From contig NC_016131.3 in NCBI RefSeq assembly GCF_000005505.3, positions 28,139,001 through 28,203,000 on the forward strand: a stretch of 64,000 nt of DNA, written 5' to 3'. This document shows, one piece after another, positions 33,895-44,949 of this stretch (its first letter is position 1; every line of letters begins with the position of its first letter). The position numbers and the translations under genes were made by a program. Source of the DNA: Brachypodium distachyon (Eukaryota > Streptophyta > Magnoliopsida > Poales > Poaceae). Below the pieces are notes generated by a model that saw only the letters and a program-made list of their open reading frames with translations, was not told the origin of the DNA and ran no database searches.

Positions 33895-36800
33895 TCAATT
33901 GAGTGAGTTCCACATCTGTGAAAAGCCACTCTCAGCTAAGTACTCAAACCCATCCTGAGCAAACAAGCCACCCTGGGGAGGCGCCTCCCTCTTCACGTTG
34001 CCCTGATCAAACCTGGTGAACTGGCTCAGCACGTCCTTGATCGCTTTCCCCACGTGCTGCTGCTCCTGATCAGCCGTGGGCGCCCCTGCCGTCACCGGAA
34101 TATTCATCGACATCGACGTCGATGACAATGGGTGAGAGGGATTATTGGAGAAGCAGGGCACTTGCTCATAACCCTCTAGGTTTTGTACTGACATTCCAGA
34201 ATGGTCAAAGGCGATGTAGTTGTCAATGAGGGGAGGCAGTGAGGTTGCGGCTGCACTGCCAATGTTGTAGTTGTTCCCTGTGGGTGGCTTGGCAATGGTT
34301 GCCCTACTCTTGTAGAAAACCCTACACAAGACCCAGTCCTCCTGTTGAGCATATAAAAATATCACATGAAGATTAGATTGGAAAATAAGTGCAGATTGTA
34401 ATACATATATATATAAGTGTGTATGCATTTGAAAGTGGTCATCTGAGAAAAGCTTTATTTTTCGCGCAACACTGCACATGAGATGAACTAAAATTAATGG
34501 GTCTTTTCATGTATTCTTTTGGAGGAATATGTACAGGTTAATTATCCATTTTTTTCTCTTTTTTATGCCAGAATTGCTTTATGAAATGATTGGAAAGTGA
34601 CAGCAATGCCTTGGAAAAACTTGGTGTGGAGCAATAATTTGCAGATATGTACGTCTATTGGGGGTGTGTGTCTTAAAACAGACCAGATCATCCACATATG
34701 TGTGTTTAGCTGGCATGAGAGTGACTTACATGTAAACAAAGGATCAAGCATATATAAAATGGGAAGTGCAACCCATCAGCACTAAATAATTAACAATTTC
34801 CACTGAAAACACTAATAAAAATTGAAACATGAACATGTGTGTTCTAGCTAGCCTCAAAGAAATTCGATCATCAGTTATGATGGCTCAACCAAAAACACAT
34901 GTATATATAATATAAAAGATGAGTTGGCATTCCCGTGGAGTATGAACTAAAGAAACAAACTTTGGAAAACAATCTAGCTCCATTTTCTACTGACACGGTT
35001 ATTTCTCTCGAAAATCAGGTTATATTCGTTGATTAGTTGCATCTTAATTATATATTTTATAGTGTACATTGTAGCATCAAATGAACAAAGGAGGGAAAAA
35101 AACAATGCAAGATTGTACGTGTTCAATAAGTGTGCTTACACAATATATAGGATGATTACCTTGAATGGCAACTTCATCGGATCGCCCTGCCCTTCCTTGC
35201 GGAATTCATGCATGACCCACTCAGTCTTCTTCCCCTTAGGGGCTCTACCTTGATAAAATACAAGGGTTTTTCGCATGCCGACTAACAGCCCTTTTCGGCT
35301 TATTGGACGGTCTTTCCCAGTGGCCTTCCAGTAGCCTGATTCAGTTGCTCTATTTGTTCTCTGACCAGTGGCATACTTCCTGTCCCTTAAGCTGTAAAAG
35401 TACCACTCTTTGCCACCAATACATGCGATTTCTGAATAGAAAGGGGGTTAATTAATCGGTGAACAAATTATCAAAACAATCATGTTTAAAATGAACTTTG
35501 AGTGAAATAGTCATTCTTCAAAAGGTGCGCGTAATTCATATCTATTAGTAGTGTAATAGAGTGCACTTGTAGTTATGGAAAAGACAGTTAACTTTCTATA
35601 ATTAATTATATTGATCACTTTCATTTTTAAGAGCAAGTCCTAACAGAAGAGCCAACATTTAGTCAATGCAGATCAGATATCCATTAACAGGTAATTTCGT
35701 ATTAGGGAGAATACAGGTTATTTTAGGAACTAAAGTGAAGGAAATCTATTAGTTAGGGAAAAGCATCTTGCTCATTTTTGTGAGAGAGATATCAATTATA
35801 CATATCACACCCCTTTCTACATATATGTTCTTTCCACATGGTTTTGTGGTGTGTTTCTACTAATAGGCTAAGTGGGAGGCCATCTTTTTGTGTTGAGTTT
35901 GTCTCCATCCATGGGCTGTTAATTCCCTTTAAGGATCAGGCAAAGTGGGGGAATATTTGCTAGCATGGCATGAACAGGGACAGTTGAGGAGAGAGCCAAG
36001 AAGAGGCCAAACAAACTCATGGCTGTGAGAATATCCTTCTGTTATGGGGGGAGGGGAAGACGACAAGCTAGGAGGGAGACAAGACGTGTGAATTTTGTTC
36101 CCATTGTAGAATAATTTCCGGATCTATATGTGTTCATCCATTGATAAGTCTCCTGTATCTGGAACAAAAGGGAAATATATATTCCTATGCCAGCTAGCTA
36201 GAACTTGATCTCTCCCACAAAATAGTATTTCTCTCTTGTGATTAAGTGATGCATTAATTAATTTGTAGGTGCATGATCTCACTCTGATTTAATTCCTGCC
36301 TTAATCTGGAATTCTGGATAATAAAAATTCAGATTGTAAAATAAACCGGACAGGTACATATATACAAAGAGGATAGAAACTAAAGGCATGGGCACACCAA
36401 AAGATAGGACCAAAATTAAAGAGTGAAAAGAAAAGAAAAGGTAGGCGTTTCTAGAGGTATGGGAAGCATGCATAGTTGCAACTTGCCAATTGAGATCGAG
36501 ATGATCCACTAGCTAGGCAGCAACATGCACACAGTAGTCACCTTAAATTCGGATGCAACTGAAGGAAGTACACATGCTGGCATGAAAGGAAAGGAACAAA
36601 AGGAATTTTCTTGGAATAGACCGGAAATAAATGGAGATAAGCATAATCTAACGCGTATATAATTGGTCCCTAGGTCGATAATAAATCCAAGACATTCTCC
36701 GGCCCGGGAAACAAAATTGCAAGATGAACCAAACCAAACAGAAAATACATTTTGATGTACATGCATGATTGAACCTTAGAGAATCTCTGGCATACACACG

Positions 36801-37434
36801 GACAAATAATTCCGGGATGTGATTTCTTTATAGAAAAAAACAGAAGAGGAATTAATAATTAGTACAGTGATCAGATTTGTCTGTTTAGAAACGATCAGAT
36901 GCATCATTGTTAATTCCTTGGAACGGATATACACTACAGAGATATCATACATACGATGAGATACTTTTAGGTGATTTTATCTGAGAGCTAGAATGATTGA
37001 GAACGTATACGGAACATAATTAATTCCCCCCTCCCCTCCAAAAGAAAAATAACGAACTGACAGTCAATCGAATTGATCATGCCCGGCAGCCCAGGATCAA
37101 AGCAATCCTTCATGCATAATATGTGCATCATCCGGAAGACGAAGAAGAGGAAGAAACACATGCGTAGATAAACCGGTGTAATTAAACTAGCTAGGTATAA
37201 ATAAATACGTTTGTGTATAGTATGGATTAGGTCTTTCTTACCAGGGAGATCCCAGGGTTCAACTTTGTTGAGATCGACGTCGACCATGGTGGGGCAGCCG
37301 TAGATGGTGGGCGCCGCCGCTCCTCCGCCGCCGACGAGCTTCCTTGCGAGGTAGTCGAGCACGAGCTCGTCGTCCCGCGGGTGGAACCTGAACCCCGGCG
37401 GCAGCCTCGCCTCCACCATGCTCAAGGAATTCAT
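33895..37434 (-). CDS. NAC-domain transcription factor, NAC1/CUC clade, miR164 target
   Basis: Nuclear DNA-binding regulator of plant development and stress. Exons 37434-37242, 35431-35160 and 34341-33895 join in phase to 303 residues, with an 1810 bp first intron and an 818 bp second. The NAC domain fills exons 1 and 2: [19 protein letters not shown] (subdomain A), EPWDLPEIAC across the first junction, [20 protein letters not shown] (C), [13 protein letters not shown] and [19 protein letters not shown] (D), then [10 protein letters not shown] at the start of exon 3 (E). The C-terminal activation part ends [13 protein letters not shown] miR164 site in exon 3 (34146-34166) spans the codons for EQVPCFS. 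By recall this matches the rice NAC Os06g0675600 (OMTN4), next to the alpha-glucosidase locus in rice as here. ATG 37434 is chosen; a second ATG 15 bases on is possible. Confidence 0.95.
34146..34166 (-). promoter_or_regulatory. miR164 target site in the NAC mRNA
   Basis: The plus strand here, TGGAGAAGCAGGGCAC followed by TTGCT, equals miR164 except at two positions near its 3' end (17 and 21), so the minus-strand mRNA is complementary to it. The seed and the cleavage centre (positions 10-11) are perfectly paired, as in known NAC targets. Confidence 0.93.
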
Positions 37435-37588
37435 CGCCGCTCTCCGCCGCAGAAGAAGCCGATCGGCGGATCGATATGAGCTCGATCGCTAGCAGCTGCC
37501 GGCCGACCGATCTAGCTACCAGCAGTTGGAGACTGGAAGAGAGGTATGGATATGAAAAGGAGGAGAAGCAGCGGGAGGAAGACGAAGG

Positions 37589-37596
37589 TATTAATA
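37589..37596 (-). promoter_or_regulatory. TATA-like element of the NAC gene
   Basis: TATTAATA, about 155 bp upstream of the start codon. No better candidate is seen nearer. Confidence 0.4.
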
Positions 37597-37609
37597 GGAG
37601 CCCGGTCAA

Positions 37610-39778
37610 CTAGTAGTATTTGTGCAGCTGATGGACGACGAAGGCTACGGCACACTAGCTTAGCTATAGGGACTTTTCTCGGTTAGAGTGCCGGAAGCCA
37701 CGTGGCGCGCCCCGATTCGTCGGCCCGGTCCCAGCCGGCGGGCTAGATCGGACGGTCCAGCTGGTGCGATGCGATGACGTCGGCGTGCAGATGCTGAGGA
37801 GATGAGATGAGAGGGCATTTAATTCCAAGCATGGACCGACCTAATTTAATCACCTAACTACGCGCAGATCGGTTGATGATAGCATCGAACTTTGATATCT
37901 CCCGGCCAGCTGCTTCAATTCGTCTCGGCCTAATTCGAAATTTTCGCGGCTCGAATCGATAGATCTCCGGCCGGCATGGCGAGATGGGCATGGGCTTTAG
38001 CTGTTGGGCACCGAGTGTCTACGTTCACATATGCACGAGGAAAATTTCAAGGCTCGGCTTTAGAACATGTGCCGTATATGATTGATGAGGAGGCATTTTT
38101 TCCTTTTCTTTTTTTCATTTCTTTTTTTAAAAGAGGGATAAGCTCCGGTGACTCGGATGATGCACACAACCATCTATCTTTTCACATAGGCATTACTCTA
38201 AGCTAGGCCTGATTGTATCGAATAGCCCAAATCTCGAGCTTGGCCACTCTCTTAAACGTATTTTTTTTGCCTGGGCCCACAAGTCATAGTTGACTGAGCT
38301 CGCAAAGTGTCAAAGTGTTAATTTTATTTTATTTTGTTTCCAAAATGTTATAATTTTAATTTTTGTTCTCAAAATTCAAAATTTCTAGGAAAGTCCCAAA
38401 ACTCAAGGAATTCATTAATGTTCGCCTCGTTGGATTAGTTATATTTTGTCTGATTTTTGATGTTTTTCTTGTGGAGCCGGGCAATAAGAATGTTGCTAAA
38501 CTTGGGACTTGGACTACAAGCTACAACCGACCCCAAGAGATGTTGCAAGTGATAGCACCTAAAAATTGTTGCAAGTGATGTTGCGGTCATAAATGTTGGG
38601 GGTTTTTGTGATGTTTACTCCCAACACTTCTGATGCTATTGTGGTACCAATGCGCGGTGGTAGCACCTATAAAAAGTTGAGATTTAAAAAAAAAGTAGTT
38701 AGCACACAAAAGTTGTGTCTACAGTCTCTCAAGATTCTAAATCCAAATTCCATATACATAGAGAGAAGCGAAAAAAGCACAAAGTTGCGAGTAATGTCAG
38801 GAAAAGACAAGATCACAAAAGGTAAAAGGCATGCAAATCTAGCAGCGAGTATCAAAAATTTGGATTTTTAAAATCTCGTTGCATTGAGACACACGTTTTG
38901 TCCGGTAACTATCTTTTTTATAAGATGCTACTACGTAGTACTATGCGTTGATAGCATGGTCACACCCAAAGTGTAGCGGGAGCGCTGGATACTTTCCCAG
39001 CAATTATCCTAGGTGGAGTACGTGCCCTTGCGCGTCTCCACGGCCATGCATTTTCGTCATATAAAGCTGTCTTCAGCTAAATCAACATCTTTTGTCCAGC
39101 TAAAGCTTGATCGAACGGAATGGGAGGGATCGAGATATCTAGCAATAACATGCAAGTAAAGTGGTAGAAAACCGGTAAAGTGTCGAGAGTCGAGATATTC
39201 GATCTTGCCGAACCAATTCAGTTCCCAAGCCAGCCAGCTAGGCCAGCGCATGCACGCACGCACACGCATTTTTCAGTTGGACGAAAAGTAACTTTAGACG
39301 AAGAAGAAAAGAGTCATCCGTCTTCTGCCCATCAGTCAGTCGCGCATCTCCTTCACGTACGAATCGTAAATCACACGACCGATATATCGTTCGTTTAATT
39401 GCTTGTCCGGCCGACAAACAAGTTCGTAGTCGTCTTATTACAGTCTTACTACATTAGCAGCAAATAAAGCTATAGGATTCGTACGTACGAGTCAATATAA
39501 ACCGTCCGCACGCACGTGTGATTTATTACCAGGAGTATATGAAACGGAATATGGGGAGCAGGACGAAGTTGGCCAGCTGAGGCGAAACGTGCGTGCGTCA
39601 ACGTCAGGCTAATATATACGTATTTTCCGTTCCCGGTATACGTTGCGGGTGAAATACGTATCTTACCAGATGAAGAAACGGTCGATCGATCCAACACCTA
39701 CGCACAACCTAAGATCACCCTTAAAAAAGGCAAAGTTGTAGTTCAATCGAATCACATCTGCGGCAGGGAATTATTGTA
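37610..39778. other. Intergenic, NAC promoter side, no gene seen
   Basis: GC-rich to about 37980, then AT-rich. Short frames (37976-38206, 38593-38871) show no domain. Confidence 0.4.
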
Positions 39779-39884
39779 CGATTCTAAATTCTTGACTCAA
39801 ATTTGCTCAAATATGAATATATCTATTCTTAAAAAGCGTTTAGATACACGTAATATTTCGACAACGATTTAGGATCGGAGGGAA
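39779..39884. mobile_element. Stowaway-like MITE, 106 bp (family B)
   Basis: Ends CGATTCTAAATTCTTGACTC and ATTTAGGATCGGAGGGAA, flanked by TA. The core AAAAAGCGTTTAGATACA is shared, directly or inverted, with 43598, 54337 and 58040. Confidence 0.7.
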
Positions 39885-39889
39885 TACGT

Positions 39890-40940
39890 ACAGAGGAGTA
39901 CCACAATGATAAAAACGCCTTTGTTTTGTGCAGGTATTTTTCTTTGGTTAATTGTTCTCTTTTCTGAATCGTACGCGCCTGCTGCGTAGGAAGCAATAAC
40001 GGATTAACGAACGGGAACGGGTCGATCGGCTTGGAGCGTGAGGTGAGGTGAGTACATACGTGGGCAGGACCGGTCAAGTTGTTTGCTTGTTTTTCCTTTG
40101 CTCTCCGGACTAATTATTCTATTCTCGTGTTGAGCTCGCATATCATCTGGGGCGCCGCACTGACATCTGCATTAGAATCACATCGCCATCTTGGCGTCCC
40201 GATGGCGAGGAGGTCTCCGGCGTGTTATGACTGTATCCAGATCGGGAAAAGGACATGAGCTGCAATGCTGCATCACTAAACCCCCCGCAACCAAATTTCT
40301 ATTCTTCTTATAATAAATAAATAAATACCTGTTCTTGGTTTTACTAGCCTGCCCGGCCGCCCCAAAATCTAGAGAAATAAATAACTGTAAATCAAATTAA
40401 TCCTAGTACATACTAATCGTTCTGAGCCAAATCTAATTAATCTTAGCTTTTTGATAGCTTGATTTGCGGTTCGGCTGGGACAACTGACAAGATGATGGGT
40501 GCGCGGCTGCGTGGTTTTGCTGGAGGCGCAACGGACTGCTGGACCGGGAGTTTGGCCGGTGCTGAGCTCACGGTTCTCGCGTCGCGCGCGCGACAGTTTG
40601 AAGGGCATGGAAACCACGACAAGTATTTAGAAACGGACCGGCAACGTGGGCATGTTCTGCTTCAGATCGATATATGCCCGCGTAGGAGTACGTGCCAGCC
40701 AAACGGAGGATCGAAACGCGCATGGCATCGATCGTGGCCGGCTCCCCCCTCTCCCCGTTGTTCATCGATTCGATGCCTAATTCCTCTTTCACCCCGATGG
40801 AATCCGCTTGCTGGAGCTCTGCCTCCGATCCGATTCATTTATCCCGACGGGTGGATAAATGAAGAAGCCTGGAAAATTACGGGAAATTTCCAATTTAAAC
40901 ACACAGCGGCCGCCGCGTCATTTCGAGGACCCGAGGAACC
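39890..40940. other. Intergenic, no gene supported
   Basis: A 266-codon open frame covers 40459-41259 but begins without ATG, has no domain, and runs straight through the hairpin; I do not call it. Confidence 0.4.
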
Positions 40941-40946
40941 GAATTC

Positions 40947-41054
40947 AAGAAAAAACAGAGGTCGCCCCTCCATCTTCAAGATGCCCACCAGTCGAAATGA
41001 AATGCAGCCGCAGTCGATATCTTGGAGATGGAGGGGCGACCTCTGTTTTTTCTT
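40947..41054. ncRNA. Near-perfect hairpin, candidate small-RNA precursor
   Basis: Left arm 40947-40980 (AAGAAAAAACAGAGGTCGCC...) and right arm 41021-41054 (...GGCGACCTCTGTTTTTTCTT) are reverse complements over 34 bases with a single mismatch (TTCAAG against CTTGGA). A 40-base loop separates them. The arm and loop sizes are like a plant miRNA or siRNA foldback. It does not match a conserved miRNA that I know, and no TA, TAA or 8 bp duplications mark it as a MITE. Whether it is transcribed, and from which strand, cannot be told. Confidence 0.45.
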
Positions 41055-41059
41055 CTTTT

Positions 41060-43597
41060 CTTGCAACCCTTTTTCTGTCGTCACCATCGCCTGCCGCCAT
41101 GAGCTCACAATTGCCATGCGCTTTGCGTGCTTTGACCGAAATGCAGGTGCTTTGACTCGTAAAAATCTGGCTACACCACTGTCACAACTGGATGGACTTT
41201 TTGCTCTGAGCCTCGATAAGGGCACAAGGCAGTTTGCCAATATTGTTACTCCTATATGATTTTAATTTGGCACCATACGTCACACCTGAAGAACTTGATT
41301 TTCACACCTGAAGAACTTGCACGTTCTTCTTCATATATCCACCAAAAATGGCTGGTTGGTCACTCACAGGCCGGCACAGCTAGCTGATGATCTCACCAGC
41401 TGCAGAGATTTGACAAACGGGGGCTGCAGACGATCTTGAGTCAATGCAGGTAGGTAGGTTGGGCACACACATGCGTACGTGCGTGTGAAACTAGCCATGG
41501 ATGGGAGGCAAGAACCTTCATTCGGAAGATTCATCCACAGGCTTAGCACTACTGGTGACCTTGATTTAGTCTATAGTTAATTCGGGCAAAGAGTTTCTTC
41601 CTCTGACCCCAGGACGCCGAATTTCCATTTGGAGCCTGGACGGGTTCGCCCAGTCAAATGATGCCAGCATATCATATATATCGACCAGAATAAGATACTG
41701 CCCCGGCCTGCTTGGTAATCCCATTCGTTTCTTCTTCACTAGAGGAATAATACAACACGCATACATCTTACTGCTGCTACTCACCACCAACAGGGCATAT
41801 TTGGACAGAAAATTCAGACAGATCAACATAAGCCTCTCTCTTCTCAGAGACTCAACTTCTCATTAACAACAACAGTTAACGATCCTGCCAAAACTCTTCA
41901 TGCACTGGTCGATCGTGACCGGGAGATATTTTAATTCTGAATCGAAGCTCTTGCATTCCTAGAGGCCATGCATGGTTTGATCGATGTAAGGATACAGGAC
42001 CTCCGCCGCGCGCACCACCCGCCAGAAACGACAAGGGGCGGTCGGCTTCAGTGAGGTTCGACGGAGCTCACGGAGGGACTGCAGATTGGGTGGCGCGGCC
42101 AGGGCAGAGAGCTCGGGGAAGGAAGTTCGGCCAGGCAGGTGAAGGTGGCGCAGCAGATCTTCAGGGAGGAAAGAAGGAGAGAGATGCTCGGGGAAGATGA
42201 ATCGGGGAAGAGACAGACGAAGGAGAGAGAATAACGGTTCAGTTTTGCGGAGGACGCGCGACTGGATCGCCCCATCCGGCCAAATTTGCGGGATAGCTCC
42301 AGCCAGCATATGGAGGGTATATTCCCTAAAACTGGTTATCCATATACACCTCGTCCATTCAATCAAACACAGGGCATCCACTTAAAAATTGGATATCCCT
42401 GTCCCACCCAACCATCTCCACCCAACCAAACGCATTACTGAATGATGATATGATGTGACAAAATCAATTCCCCTAATCTGAAGGTCCACTCTCAGCTGAA
42501 GTGGACGTTCAATAGTTATTTTGCTATCTGAATCATAGACACATCGCTCTCTCTGCCAGTGTCGTCTGCCAAAGCCTTTGGTCCTGCTCCTGCAAGGGCA
42601 TTTCGACAGTTTTATTATCTGACAGCAGTGTAAAGGACACAGTGTAAAGGACAGCGACTGTTACCTACGCAGGAGACCAGCTTGATCTCAGAACTTTTGC
42701 CACGGCAGTTGAAATTGCAGAGAGAAACCGTGAAAGATGTATTGAGTATTGACATCAGAAAACAGTAAATTCAGGTAGTAATTAATCTCTCGAAAATGGA
42801 AAGAACAGACCACACAGATGGCAACAGAAACCTGAAGCTGTCTGAAAGAAGCAGGGCCACTGTTCTTCTGCTTGCGTCATTAACGGCGGCACTCGTGCAC
42901 CGGTCGATGATGACAACAAGGCATTTATTGGTGGAAAGCCGGCTGCAGGTGACCTAATCCTTCGCTGCTGATGTGATATGAGATCTCTCACATCTAATCA
43001 GAAAGAATTCTGGCGCATGTTGATCAGGTCATATCATCCGGGAGCTTTATTCCGTCAGACAGACGCAACATATCACGAAGCCCCACCATCCCCGCGTTTC
43101 GTGCGACCGATTACTAGCTAGGATCTAGGTTCCCTGTTGCTAGTATGATTGGAATTTGGAAGACTTTATGCACCCGTGCAACAATATACAAACAATATAT
43201 GTACCAGTGACAATAAGGAAGAAGAAGTCGTAGCCATTTGCAGCCTCTTCTTCTTCGAATAAAAAGCCCCCATTTGCAGCCCTATGTGTGAAAAGTTGGT
43301 GCTAGGTATTAGGTAGGTACTACTACTCACTGCTGAACCCATCAGTTTGAAAAAAGAACCCATCAGTTTGAGAAAAATATATATCAAAGATCTTGTCAAT
43401 GTGGACATCGCCATGCATTGGTCTCATTCAAAATTTCTTCTCACGGGAAGCTCTATCTACCATCTAGAGTAGTAACTCGATTGGCAAGTGTTAATTAAGA
43501 ACAGCCCCCTTTCCTGACCTGTACGTGTTAAAGTTTGTTCTTTTCTATCCTGTTCTCTTCCATAAGAAGTTTTGACGAGTTACTTGTCAAACGTTAA
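41060..43597. other. Intergenic, no gene seen
   Basis: Contains small tandem repeats: CACCTGAAGAACTTG twice at about 41283 and AGTGTAAAGGACA twice at about 42630. A 140-codon minus frame at 41959-42381 is unsupported. 42380-42440 has CCACCCAACCATCTCCACCC-like wording seen in multicopy grass DNA elements. Confidence 0.35.
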
Positions 43598-43712
43598 TCC
43601 CTCCGTCTCATATTAACTGACTTTCTATTACATGTATCTAAACGCTTTTTAGGTTTAGGTACATCCATGTTGGAGCAAATTTGAGTCACTTAATTTGAGT
43701 CACTTAATATGT
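43598..43712. mobile_element. Stowaway family B copy, right end damaged
   Basis: Left end CCCTCCGTCTCATATTAACTG and core ACATGTATCTAAACGCTTTTT match family B. The right end is replaced by a short tandem duplication AATTTGAGTCACTT. Confidence 0.6.
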
Positions 43713-44949
43713 TTTCTTAGTTATTTTTCCAGCTTTATCCTGGACTTTGCCTTTACTAAATCATGTCACTGCCGCCACTGAAGGAAGTGCTACTCGATCT
43801 ACGGCGTAGCCAATTATTGATGGTTCATTGTCTTGCTAGGTGTCGAGAGAAACAAAAACATATCATAATATTGACGCCCGGCTTAGCTTCATTGACGCAG
43901 GAGGCTGGCTCTGCTCCCTTGCCGAGCTGCATGCCTGCATGCATTTTATCAAGGGTTCAGCACCTGACGGCACGCAACAGCTGATGCCTGAAGATGGATC
44001 CAGTCAAAAAAAAGAGAACCGCGGGACCGATCACGCTCACGCATGCATGAACCTAGATTCAAGTAAGCAACCTGCCTATCAATATCATCAAACTATGGCG
44101 CGCGCAACAGCTGGACGGCGGGAGGGAGTTCAGTTCATTGGTAGCAGCTGAGCTGGACCGATCATCATGCATTGGATGCAATGGTCCATGAGCTGAAAGG
44201 ACCCCTTGCAAGCGATATGAACAGCTGCAAGCATGTCGATTTGCCAGCAGTAGGGGTCTAGAGGGGAGTTAGGTCAGGTTAACCAGGGAAATTGACTACT
44301 GTAGGCTGCCGCGCTGTCGAAACGCTGTGTGGATGGGTTGGGCAGAAATATCTGGAATACTGTAGGACAAGGAGAAAGAAGGCGTGTGCTAGTTTCTGAC
44401 AACAAAAAACAGAGAGGGTGTTTTCCCCTTCGTTTCCAAAGGAGAAAAAAAAACTTGGAGGGAAAAGAGAGAGAAGGAAATGGTCACCGGCCCAATGGAC
44501 CCTAAAGATGTTCATGGGCTAAACGGGCTAGGATCGCAGCGTGTCGACGGGAAAAAATTATCCCCCCTAAAAAAGGCACTCTGCTGCGTCACCTGCCGTC
44601 CTGGACTAGCAACATTTTTTCCCCACAATCCCGCGAAGAATTATTCAAACTGTTGCAACATTCCAAACACGTGCATGTGCATATAGCAATTCTTTTGGAA
44701 ATGCAACAAACCCTTATTCCGACGCAACAAAAATGTGAAATAGCTTGCAGGACACGCAACATTAAAAACCAACGCATGCAGACATCTTGCTTATGCATCC
44801 GCAACAAACAATATACACGCTTAACCCTAAAAAAACAATTTACACGACGCTTAGAGCATGTCGAAACAAACTTTGCAACATGAAAGATCCAAACTCACTA
44901 ACCTCTCACCATCGATAAACGGAGGCACCTAAATTCGCCAATATGGACT
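43713..44949. other. Intergenic; GCAACA-rich tract at 44600-44880
   Basis: No gene. Between 44605 and 44880 the word GCAACA, GCAACAT or GCAACAAA recurs about eight times at irregular spacing (for example GTTGCAACATTCC, ATGCAACAAACCC, ACGCAACATTAAA, CCGCAACAAACAA). This kind of word-rich DNA occurs in some grass transposons; class not determined. Confidence 0.4.

Noticed and set aside
40459..41259. 266-codon plus-strand open frame
   Set aside because: No ATG at its start, no recognisable domain, and it reads through both arms of a perfect hairpin, which gives unrelated residues in the two arms.
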